From: JACCTI01 sp038237435
GTDB lineage: Bacteria; Verrucomicrobiota; Verrucomicrobiia; Chthoniobacterales; UBA10450
NCBI GenBank assembly: GCA_038237435.1
Contig: JBBRYT010000009.1
Coordinates: forward strand, 62,001 to 126,000
Direction: 5' to 3'
Length of the DNA: 64,000 bases
Positions 24,619-32,298 of this stretch are shown here, piece by piece (the first letter of the stretch is position 1; every line of letters begins with the position of its first letter). The notes under the pieces were generated by a model. It ran no database searches. It was not told the origin of the DNA and saw only the letters and a program-made list of their open reading frames with translations. The position numbers and the translations under genes were made by a program.

Positions 24619-24966
24619 GTGCTGCGAGAAGCGGAATTGGAAGAAACGTTCGCGCGTTCCGGTGGTCCGGGCGGGCAAAACGTGAACAAGGTTTCCACGG
24701 CGGTGACGTTGCGTCATCGGCCATCGGGAATCAGCGTGACAGTGCAGGATTCGCGCTCGCAAGCGATGAATCGAAAGTTGGCGCGAGAGCGTTTGGGCGC
24801 CGCGCTTGAGAAACGCGAAGGGAACCGGCGAGCTACCGAACGCGCCCAACGCGAAAAGATTCGGCGAAAAAATTCTCCGCGACCGCGTGCCTTAAAAAAA
24901 CGTATTCTGGAATCGAAGCGGAAGCGTTCGACCTTGAAGAAACTCCGCAGCACAGTCGCGGAGTGA
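24619..24966 (+). CDS. GGQ-motif peptide release factor-like protein (ArfB/PrfH-type)
   Basis: Starting at the GTG at 24619, the product is 115 residues. The GGQ loop that triggers peptidyl-tRNA hydrolysis is present in S-G-G-P-G-G-Q-N-V-N-K near residues 13-23. There are no codon-recognition domains, and the C-terminal 45 residues are strongly basic (R-x-K-K-R-I-L-E-S-K-R-K-R-S-T-L-K-K), as in ArfB, whose tail enters the empty mRNA channel of stalled ribosomes. A longer ORF from 24559 overlaps the previous gene and its first 20 residues are not family-like. It overlaps the next gene by 4 bases. Confidence 0.8.
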   Translation: MLREAELEETFARSGGPGGQNVNKVSTAVTLRHRPSGISVTVQDSRSQAMNRKLARERLGAALEKREGNRRATERAQREKIRRKNSPRPRALKKRILESKRKRSTLKKLRSTVAE

Positions 24967-26033
24967 AGCGGGTGCCGAAGAAAACTTCGAAGCGGATCAA
25001 TCTCGGCATCATCGGAACGGGCTGGCCCGGCCAGCAGCACGCGCGAGTAATGGCGGATATTCCGGACGCGCACCTCTATGGTTGCGCGGATTTAGACGAT
25101 GAACGTCGGTGCGATTTCGAATCAATCTACGGGCCTGCGAAATCTTTTCGGGAGTACGAAGAGCTTTTGCGGGAACCAGACCTCCAGGGAGCGATTATCT
25201 GTTTGCCAAACTTCCTTCACTTTCCTGCATCGCTGGCCGCGCTCGAAGCAGGCAAGCACGTCTTTTGCGAAAAGCCGCCGACGATGAATGCGGCGGAAAT
25301 GAAAGTGTTGCAGGAAGTCGCCACGAAACACGGCCTCGTTTATTTCTTCGGCCGGCAATTTCGATTTACTGCCGCGATGCGCGCGGCGAAGAAGTTGATT
25401 GCGGACGGTCGCCTGGGAGAAATTTACCACGCCAAAGCGACCTGGGTGCGCTCGCGCGGCATTCCGCAGGGAATTGGCGGGTGGTTCACGGAAAAGAAAC
25501 GCTCCGGCGGTGGGGCTCTGATCGACATCGGCGTGCACGCGCTCGATTCCGTTTGGTATTTGATGGGGACGCCGCGCCCGGTTTCGGTCAGCGCGCAGGT
25601 TTATCGGAATTTCGCGCATCTCGTGCGTGATCCGATCTTCGACGTGGAAGACGCAGCTTACGCTTTCATTCGTTTTGAGAATGGCGCGGTGGTGCATTTG
25701 GAAACCTCGTGGGCGGGTAATTTGCCCGACGATATTCCGCAGGGGCAGGCCTTCGGACGGGAACTGACCAACTCGATCATTTATGGGACGAAGGGGACGC
25801 TGCGTCTAAAACCGCTCACGCTTTTCGAAGATCGAAAGGGCGAGCTGGTCACGGTGCCGATCGGGTTGCCCGATGAAAGCGACAGCTTCGAATTACAGCT
25901 GCGAAATTTTGTGGAGGCGATTCAGGGCCTCGCCGATCCAATCAACAACGCCAAACAAGCGTTTGAATTAATGGAGATGCTGGACGCGATTTATGCTTCC
26001 AGTCGCCTGGGCCGAGAAGTGCCGATTGCCTGA
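24963..26033 (+). CDS. Gfo/Idh/MocA family oxidoreductase
   Basis: A 356-residue NAD(P)-dependent oxidoreductase. The Rossmann dinucleotide motif L-G-I-I-G-T-G-W-P-G is at about 14-23, the conserved C-E-K-P-P-T (Lys shared by the family) near 103-108, and the catalytic-domain block G-G-G-A-L-I-D-I-G-V-H near 183-193 has the His used by Gfo/Idh/MocA enzymes. The start is GTG, overlapping the preceding stop by 4 bases. Substrates of this family are sugars or sugar-like compounds, and no neighbour indicates which one. Confidence 0.9.
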   Translation: MKRVPKKTSKRINLGIIGTGWPGQQHARVMADIPDAHLYGCADLDDERRCDFESIYGPAKSFREYEELLREPDLQGAIICLPNFLHFPASLAALEAGKHVFCEKPPTMNAAEMKVLQEVATKHGLVYFFGRQFRFTAAMRAAKKLIADGRLGEIYHAKATWVRSRGIPQGIGGWFTEKKRSGGGALIDIGVHALDSVWYLMGTPRPVSVSAQVYRNFAHLVRDPIFDVEDAAYAFIRFENGAVVHLETSWAGNLPDDIPQGQAFGRELTNSIIYGTKGTLRLKPLTLFEDRKGELVTVPIGLPDESDSFELQLRNFVEAIQGLADPINNAKQAFELMEMLDAIYASSRLGREVPIA

Positions 26034-26146
26034 ATTCACAATCTCCGATAGGACGCCCCTCCCGCTCTTGAGCCCAAAAAACTTGCCCTCAGATACAGCT
26101 AGCAATGAACGCTGTTCCGAATAACCTTCGTAACCAACCATTTAAC

Positions 26147-26326
26147 ATGAAAAAACTGATTATTCTTGCACCGGTTCTAGCAGCCGTAACGGCGGTTCTC
26201 ACTTCCTGCACCACGGTAGTGAAGGAGCCTGCGACAACCTCTACCACAACAACGCACGAAACGACCGCGGTAACACACCCGTCCACGACGCAGCAAACGA
26301 CCACGACACGTTCCGGCGGCTACTAA
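26147..26326 (+). CDS. Small Thr-rich lipoprotein
   Basis: A 59-residue peptide from the ATG at 26147: M-K-K-L-I-I-L-A-P-V-L-A-A-V-T-A-V-L-T-S-C, a lipoprotein signal with lipobox L-T-S-C, followed by about 38 residues that are mostly Thr and polar, with no hydrophobic core. An earlier ATG at 26105 would put 14 residues before the signal and is less likely. A good terminator follows (26351-26383). I do not recognise a function. Small Thr-rich lipoproteins of this kind are often envelope decoration. Confidence 0.7.
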   Translation: MKKLIILAPVLAAVTAVLTSCTTVVKEPATTSTTTTHETTAVTHPSTTQQTTTTRSGGY

Positions 26327-26350
26327 AAGAGCAGTTCGCGATTTGAAACG

Positions 26351-26383
26351 GAGCGCGCATCGCAAGGTGCGCGCTCTTTCTTA
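26351..26383 (+). terminator. Intrinsic terminator
   Basis: GAGCGCGCA (26351-26359) and TGCGCGCTC (26368-26376) form a perfect 9-base stem with an 8-base loop, followed by TTTCTTATT. It ends the small lipoprotein transcript just before the convergent gyrA stop codon. Confidence 0.75.
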
Positions 26384-28978
26384 TTCCGCCGGAGCGGCCT
26401 CGGCCTCGACTTCGCTTTCTTCCGCCGCCTGACTAACGACCGGTGCGATGGCCTGCAATTTCTCGCCGGTCTTCAGGTCCATTAATTTAACGCCCTGCGC
26501 GTTACGGCCGGTCTCGCGGATTTCTTTTACGCGCGTCCGCACCATCTGACCTTTCGTGGTGATGAGCATGAGTTCATCTTTGTCGGTGACGGTCAATGCG
26601 CCGACAACAGCGCCGGTCTTGTCGCCCGTCTTCATCGTGATGATGCCTTTGCCGCCGCGTTTTTGCGCGCGGTAATTGTCGAATGCCGTGCGTTTGCCAA
26701 TTCCGTTTTCACCGGCGACGAGCAGCATTGCGTCATTGTTGACCAGCGAAATCGCAACTACGTGGTCGCCTTTCACCGGTCGAATGCCGTAGACGCCAAC
26801 AGTGTTGCGGCCCTGATCGCGCAGCTGTTCTTCGTGAAAACGCAGACTCATTCCTTCCGCGGTGATGAGTACGATCTCGTCGTTGCCGGTCGTTAGCTTG
26901 GCGTCGATCAGTTTGTCGTCTTCTTCGATTTGAATCGCGATGATGCCGCCCTTTCGCACGTTTTGGTAATCGGACAGGTTCGATTTTTTCACGATGCCGG
27001 TACGCGTTGCGAAGGCGATGTGCAGATTTTCGTCCCAGGTGTTGTCGGTCGCGTTCGGGCCGGTGCCGGTTTTTTTCGATTGAATACGAATAGTCGCGGC
27101 GATTTTTTCGTCGCTGCGAAGCTCGAGCAGATTCGCAATCGAGCGACCTTTCGTCGTGCGCCCCATCTCAGGAATTTCGTAGACCTTCTCCACGTAACAG
27201 CGGCCCGATTCGGTGAAGAACATCAGATAATCGTGCGTGGTGGCGGTGAAGAGATGTTGGATGAAATCGCCTTCCTCTTCTTCGGTGGCGCCTTCGCGTG
27301 TTTGCATTCCCATAACGCCTTTGCCGCCGCGGCGCTGAGCGCGAAATGCGCTGACCGCGGTGCGTTTGATGAAGCCGCCGTGCGTGATGCTGATGATCGT
27401 GCCTTCGTTGGCGATGAGATCTTCCATGTTGATCTCACCTTCGTCGGGCACGAGCTGGGTTAGACGCGGCGTCGCGTGTTTCTGCTGAATTTCGCGCAGT
27501 TCTTTTTTGATGATGTCGAAAACGCGCGATTCCTTCGCGAGGATATCGCGCAAGTCCTTGATCGTCTTGGTCAGGTCGCCGTATTCGCCTTCGATTTTTT
27601 CGCGCTCGAGTCCGGTTAGTTGATACAAACGCAGATCGAGAATTTGGTTCGCCTGATGTTCGCTGAAGGCATAACGGCCATCGACGAGGCGTGCTTCGTT
27701 ACGAATGAGAATGCCAATCTTCTCGACCTGTTTCCGCGTGAATTCGAAAGCAAGTAACTTCACACGTGCTTCTTCGCGATTGGCTGATCCGCGAATGATG
27801 CGGATGAATTCGTCGAGATTCGCCAGCGCGATGAGATAACCTTCGAGGGTCTCGGCCCGCTCTTCGGCTTTGCGCAACTCGAAACGCGTGCGGCGCAGGA
27901 CGACCTCGCGGCGATGCTCGATGTAAGCGACGTTCGCGTCTTTGAGATTGAGCAATTTCGGACGTCCGTGATCGATCGCCAACATCGAGGCCGGGAACGA
28001 ACTCTCCAGCGCCGTGTGCTTGTAAAGATTGTTGATGACGACTTTCGGATTGCCGTCGCGTTTCAACTCGATGACGACGCGCGTGTTTTCGTCGGACTCG
28101 TCGCGAATCGCGCTGATATCGCCGAGCACTTTTTCGTTCACGAGATCCGCAATCCGCTCAACCAGTGTGGCGCGGTTCACGTTGTAAGGAATTTCCGTGA
28201 TCACGATTTGCTCGCGGTTTCCTTTTAGTTCCTCGATCCCCGCCTTACCGCGCACCTTCATGCTGCCGCGGCCAGTCGTCAGGTATTGACGAACGCCGGC
28301 CAATCCAAGCAACGCGCAGCCCGTCGGAAAATCCGGGCCTTTCACCAGTTTCATCAAGTCCTCGATCGTGATGTCGGGATCGTCGATCTGCGCGCAAATG
28401 CCGTCGATCACTTCGCCGAGATTGTGTGGCGGAATATTCGTCGCCATGCCGACCGCGATGCCGGTACCGCCGTTAACGAGCAGATTGGGAAACGCAGCCG
28501 GAAAAACTTTAGGCTCGGTCCGCGTCTCGTCGTAGTTCGGGACGAAATCGACCGTGTCCTTGTCCATGTCGACCATGAGCGCGGCGCCGAGATGCGTCAT
28601 GCGCGCCTCGGTGTATCGCATCGCCGCCGGCGGATCGCCTTCGACCGATCCGAAATTTCCCTGGCCGTTTATCAGCGTCTCGCGCATCGCCCACGGTTGC
28701 GCCATGTGCACGAGCGTCGGATAAATCACCGCCTCGCCGTGCGGGTGATAGTTACCCGAAGTATCACCGCAAATCTTGGCGCACTTACGATGCTGACGAT
28801 TCGGAAAAAGCGAGAGATCGTGCATCGCGTAGAGGATGCGACGCTGCGACGGCTTCAATCCATCGCGCGCGTCCGGCAGCGCGCGCGAGATGATGACCGA
28901 CATCGAGTAATCGAGGAACGACCTCGATACTTCTTCGGCGACGTTGATCGGCTCTACTTTTTCGTTGGCGTTATACAT
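26381..28978 (-). CDS. gyrA: DNA gyrase subunit A
   Basis: Cleavage-religation subunit of gyrase, 865 residues. The catalytic Tyr lies in A-A-M-R-Y-T-E-A-R-M at position 122, numbering that coincides with Escherichia coli. The winged-helix, tower and C-terminal six-blade propeller are present; the GyrA box is visible as Q-R-R-G-G-K-G-V, and Q-K-R-G-G-K-G occurs again near the end. In the quinolone pocket residue 83 is Ala (usual Ser) and 87 is Pro (usual Asp/Glu), in H-P-H-G-E-A-V-I-Y-P. It overlaps gyrB by 8 bases. Unlike most of the window, this gene has no copy of the dispersed word. The tail after residue 830 is acidic. Confidence 0.97.
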   Translation of the reverse strand: MYNANEKVEPINVAEEVSRSFLDYSMSVIISRALPDARDGLKPSQRRILYAMHDLSLFPNRQHRKCAKICGDTSGNYHPHGEAVIYPTLVHMAQPWAMRETLINGQGNFGSVEGDPPAAMRYTEARMTHLGAALMVDMDKDTVDFVPNYDETRTEPKVFPAAFPNLLVNGGTGIAVGMATNIPPHNLGEVIDGICAQIDDPDITIEDLMKLVKGPDFPTGCALLGLAGVRQYLTTGRGSMKVRGKAGIEELKGNREQIVITEIPYNVNRATLVERIADLVNEKVLGDISAIRDESDENTRVVIELKRDGNPKVVINNLYKHTALESSFPASMLAIDHGRPKLLNLKDANVAYIEHRREVVLRRTRFELRKAEERAETLEGYLIALANLDEFIRIIRGSANREEARVKLLAFEFTRKQVEKIGILIRNEARLVDGRYAFSEHQANQILDLRLYQLTGLEREKIEGEYGDLTKTIKDLRDILAKESRVFDIIKKELREIQQKHATPRLTQLVPDEGEINMEDLIANEGTIISITHGGFIKRTAVSAFRAQRRGGKGVMGMQTREGATEEEEGDFIQHLFTATTHDYLMFFTESGRCYVEKVYEIPEMGRTTKGRSIANLLELRSDEKIAATIRIQSKKTGTGPNATDNTWDENLHIAFATRTGIVKKSNLSDYQNVRKGGIIAIQIEEDDKLIDAKLTTGNDEIVLITAEGMSLRFHEEQLRDQGRNTVGVYGIRPVKGDHVVAISLVNNDAMLLVAGENGIGKRTAFDNYRAQKRGGKGIITMKTGDKTGAVVGALTVTDKDELMLITTKGQMVRTRVKEIRETGRNAQGVKLMDLKTGEKLQAIAPVVSQAAEESEVEAEAAPAE

Positions 28979-31574
28979 CGAGGTTCCGGACGTTGAGCGC
29001 GTTATCTTCGATGTATTGGCGGCGCGGTTCGACGACGTCGCCCATTAAACGCGTGAACATTTGATCGGCCTCGACGGCGTTGTTGTCGTTCAAATCAACC
29101 TTGAGCAACTTGCGCTTGTTCGGATCCATCGTGGTGTTGAACAACTCTTTCGCGTTCATTTCACCTAGGCCTTTGAAGCGCTTGATCTGCACGCCACGTC
29201 GTCCGATCTCTACGATTTTTTGCAGAATTTCCGGAATGGAAAACAGCGGATGTGTCATCGCCTTCTCGCCGTCGCCTTCGATCAGTTCGAAAATCGGATG
29301 ATCGCTCGCGGCGTAGTGATCAACTTTCAGACCCTTGCGCGCGAGTTCACCGATTAGCTTCTGAATCGTGGTCGCTTCGTGCAGCTCGACTTTCGTCGCG
29401 CGACGGCGGGCGCCGTTGGCTTTCGCAGTCGCTGCGGGGGCGAGCGGAAGAAGTTCCTGTCCCATTTCGATGTCGAAAAGATTCAGGTCGAGATTCTGTT
29501 CGTGAAATTTCCGCAGCTGTTGCTCGTCGTGGAAGTATGTGACGGTTTCTTCGTTACCGTCGCGGACTTTGACCAGGTAGGCGGGCAGTTTTCCACTCTT
29601 GGTGTCACGATGGCCGAGGAAGGTTTCGAAATCTCCACCATGGCGTCGGACGGATTCGCTCAACTTGGCCAGTCTCTCGAGCGACTCCAGAATGTCTTTC
29701 AACTGCGCAGTACTCAGTTCCTTGCTGTCCGCGAGGTTCTTCAAACGGACATCTTCCGAGCCTAACGAGATCAAGATTTTGTTAAGCTGCACATCGTCGT
29801 CGACGTACTCCTCGCGCTTTTTGCGTTTGACCTGGTAGAGCGGCGGTTGCGCGATGTAGATTTTTCCGGCGCGAACGAGCTCCGTCATTTGGCGATAGAA
29901 AAACGTGAGAAGCAAAACGCGGATGTGCGAGCCGTCCACGTCGGCGTCGGTCATGATGATGATTCGGCCGTAACGCAGCTTGGTGATGTCGAAGGTGCCC
30001 TCGTCCTTGCCGCCGTTCGTCCCGTCCTTGGAATCTTCCTTCGGTTTGCCAATGCCAGTGCCGATGGCCGTGATCATCGATTGGATCTCGGTGTTTTTCA
30101 GCGCCTGATCGAGACGGGCTTTCTCAACGTTGATCAACTTGCCGCGGATCGGAAGGATGGCTTGATAACGACGATCGCGTCCTTGTTTCGCAGAACCGCC
30201 GGCCGAATCACCCTCGACAATATAAAGCTCGGTCAGATCGGGATCGCGCTCGGAACAGTCGGCTAATTTTCCCGGCAAACCGCCGCCGGTGAGAGCGCCT
30301 TTGCGGATCGTCTCGCGCGCTTTCCGCGCGGCTTCGCGTGCACGCGCGGCCGTGAGAACTTTTTCGAAGATACGTTTCGCGATTGGCGGGTTCTGATCGA
30401 AATAAGTCATCAACCCTTCGTACACCACCGAGTTCACGATGCCGTCGATCTCCGTGTTTACGAGCTTCACCTTGGTCTGCGACTCGAAGCGCGGGTTCGG
30501 CAACTTAATGCTGAGAACGCAGGTCAAACCTTCGCGCGCATCGTCGCCGGAAATGGCTGGGTCTTTATCTTTCGTTAGGCCATTCGTCTTCGCGTATTGA
30601 TTGACTGCTTTAGTCAACGCGCTGCGGAAGCCCGTCAGATGCGTGCCGCCGTCCGGATTCGGAATCGAGTTCGCGAAACAAAGAATCTGATCGTTGTAGC
30701 TGTCGTTGTATTGCATCACGACATCGACAAAAATTTCGTCACGCTGTCGCGAAAGAATGACCGGCTTCGGATGAATGACCTGCTTGTTTTCGCCGAGCTG
30801 TTTGACGAATTCTTCGATTCCGTGTTTGTAGAGAAACATCTCCTTTTTCGCGGAATCGCTGCGCTCGTCGATTAAAGTGATTTCCAGACCAGGATTCAAA
30901 AACGCGAGTTCGCGCAGACGACTGGCGAGCCGATCAAATTTGAATTCCGTCGTGATGGTGAAAATCGTCGGATCCGGCAGGAACGTGATCAGCGTGCCGG
31001 TCTGCTTTTTGTTCTTCAACTCGGCGATCACTTCGAGTTTTTGCGTGGTTTTGCCGCGCTCAAAACCCATGTGGTAAACCTTGCCGTCGCGCGAGACTTC
31101 AACTTTGAACCAATCGGAAAGCGCGTTGACGCATTTCGCGCCGACGCCGTGCAGACCGCCGGAATATTTGTAGGCGCCTTGTCCGAATTTTCCGCCGGCG
31201 TGCAGATTCGTCAGGACCAACTCGACGGCCGGCATCTTGAATTTCGGATGCATGTCGACCGGAATGCCGCGCCCGTTATCGCGAATCGAAACCGACCCAT
31301 CGACGTGCACGACGACGTCGATCTTGCTGCAATAGCCGGCGAGATGTTCGTCGATTGAATTGTCCAAAACCTCGAAAACGCAGTGATGCAAACCGCGTTC
31401 GTCCGGATCGCCGATATACATCCCGGGGCGTTTCCGGACCGCTTCGAGCCCCTCGAGTTTGTCGATTTGCGCGGCGTCGTATTTCTGATTTTGACTGATT
31501 CCAGTCGCCTCAGTTTGACGTTTGTGCTGGGCTTCATTTTCGTCGTCCATAAGGGGCAAAGCGGCGGCTGGCAT
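28971..31574 (-). CDS. gyrB: DNA gyrase subunit B
   Basis: ATPase subunit of gyrase, 867 residues, somewhat longer than the 804 of Escherichia coli. The GHKL ATPase domain shows N-S-I-D-E-H-L-A-G and D-N-G-R-G-I-P-V-D, and the TOPRIM domain shows E-G-D-S-A-G-G-S-A and D-A-D-V-D-G-S-H-I. Between TOPRIM and the C-terminal tail, a roughly 170-residue insertion (E-E-Y-V-D-D-D-V-Q-L-N onward) corresponds to the insert of proteobacterial GyrB. The first ATG is used here; M-D-D-E-N-E at position 9 is an alternative start, which would give the promoter below a normal leader length. Two dispersed words are present. Confidence 0.96.
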   Translation of the reverse strand: MPAAALPLMDDENEAQHKRQTEATGISQNQKYDAAQIDKLEGLEAVRKRPGMYIGDPDERGLHHCVFEVLDNSIDEHLAGYCSKIDVVVHVDGSVSIRDNGRGIPVDMHPKFKMPAVELVLTNLHAGGKFGQGAYKYSGGLHGVGAKCVNALSDWFKVEVSRDGKVYHMGFERGKTTQKLEVIAELKNKKQTGTLITFLPDPTIFTITTEFKFDRLASRLRELAFLNPGLEITLIDERSDSAKKEMFLYKHGIEEFVKQLGENKQVIHPKPVILSRQRDEIFVDVVMQYNDSYNDQILCFANSIPNPDGGTHLTGFRSALTKAVNQYAKTNGLTKDKDPAISGDDAREGLTCVLSIKLPNPRFESQTKVKLVNTEIDGIVNSVVYEGLMTYFDQNPPIAKRIFEKVLTAARAREAARKARETIRKGALTGGGLPGKLADCSERDPDLTELYIVEGDSAGGSAKQGRDRRYQAILPIRGKLINVEKARLDQALKNTEIQSMITAIGTGIGKPKEDSKDGTNGGKDEGTFDITKLRYGRIIIMTDADVDGSHIRVLLLTFFYRQMTELVRAGKIYIAQPPLYQVKRKKREEYVDDDVQLNKILISLGSEDVRLKNLADSKELSTAQLKDILESLERLAKLSESVRRHGGDFETFLGHRDTKSGKLPAYLVKVRDGNEETVTYFHDEQQLRKFHEQNLDLNLFDIEMGQELLPLAPAATAKANGARRRATKVELHEATTIQKLIGELARKGLKVDHYAASDHPIFELIEGDGEKAMTHPLFSIPEILQKIVEIGRRGVQIKRFKGLGEMNAKELFNTTMDPNKRKLLKVDLNDNNAVEADQMFTRLMGDVVEPRRQYIEDNALNVRNLDV

Positions 31575-31585
31575 AAACTGCCGAA

Positions 31586-31614
31586 AAGATAGGCGGGAAT
31601 GGCCACGGAAACAA
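31586..31614 (-). promoter_or_regulatory. Candidate sigma-70 promoter of gyrB-gyrA
   Basis: On minus, TTGTTT (31609-31614) and TATCTT (31586-31591) are separated by 17 bases. Transcription would start almost at the first ATG of gyrB (31574), so the leader would be very short unless translation begins at the ninth codon. This is the only promoter-like pair I see in the 117-base gap. Confidence 0.5.
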
Positions 31615-31691
31615 CGATTATCTCGCCGGTCCGATCCCTAAATGTTGCGATCGGCGGGGCCGCCTGGCCCACTATCTGGTATTATCGGCTG

Positions 31692-32279
31692 CTACGTCGG
31701 TCCGTTTGGATCAGCGGGCAAATCGGAAATCGAATTCAGAATTTTGAAGCTGCGAGCGTAGACTTTTTCGTAATCATTCGCGGTCGCGCTCACGTCAAAA
31801 ACCAGCTGCTCCGCTTCGTTGTAATTCACGAAGGTAATGCTGCGGCGTTGCGCGTTTCCAAACAGTTTGTAACTGAAAATAATGCGGTAACTAGTCCACC
31901 CGTTAATCGTGATCGGATTAGCGCGTTCTTCCTCCGTCTGCACGTCGGTGGCGTCAGCCGGAAGCGAAGTGCGGGCGACGTTGCGATAGCTCGCCAGATT
32001 TTTTTCGTCGAAGAGAGTGCGCGCGCTGGTTTGCGACCGGGCGAGCTTGGTCGCAGCGCCCTGCATGTCTTGAAAACGAAAGGCGGCCGCGTCGCTGCTC
32101 CCTTTGACCGACATCTTGTTATCGATTCGAAAGGTCAGTTGTTTGCTGCCGTCGCGAAAGTAGTAGCGCTTGATGGCGGGGCCGTCGCTGGAGGCGTTAA
32201 TCTCGTTCGGCGTGAGATCGAGCGTAGCTTGCGCCGAGGAAATTATTCCGAGAAAAATTAAGGCGAGGATTTTTTTCAT
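31692..32279 (-). CDS. Secreted protein of unknown function
   Basis: A 195-residue protein with a signal peptide (M-K-K-I-L-A-L-I-F-L-G-I-I-S-S-A-Q-A). The mature part has Lys/Asp-rich and aromatic beta-like stretches (Y-Y-F-R-D-G-S-K-Q-L-T-F and S-Y-R-I-I-F-S-Y-K-L-F-G) and no recognised domain. It follows the minor pilin cluster on the same strand, only 15 bases after the PilX-like gene, so it is likely co-transcribed. It could be an accessory of that pilus system, or an unrelated beta-rich envelope protein. I do not recognise it. Confidence 0.55.
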   Translation of the reverse strand: MKKILALIFLGIISSAQATLDLTPNEINASSDGPAIKRYYFRDGSKQLTFRIDNKMSVKGSSDAAAFRFQDMQGAATKLARSQTSARTLFDEKNLASYRNVARTSLPADATDVQTEEERANPITINGWTSYRIIFSYKLFGNAQRRSITFVNYNEAEQLVFDVSATANDYEKVYARSFKILNSISDLPADPNGPT

Positions 32280-32281
32280 TG

Positions 32282-32298
32282 GCCTAACGAGTCGTTAG
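32282..32298. repeat. Dispersed 11-mer with inverted half-copy
   Basis: The exact copy GCCTAACGAGT (32282-32292) overlaps the inverted half TCGTTAG, giving the palindrome CTAACGAGTCGTTAG between the PilX-like gene and the next gene. On minus, the half-copy supplies the TAA stop of the PilX-like gene. Confidence 0.85.

Noticed and set aside
30571..30580. TTTCGTTAGGC near the middle of gyrB as an exact word
   Set aside because: Two bases differ from the exact 11-mer; counted only as a heptamer core.
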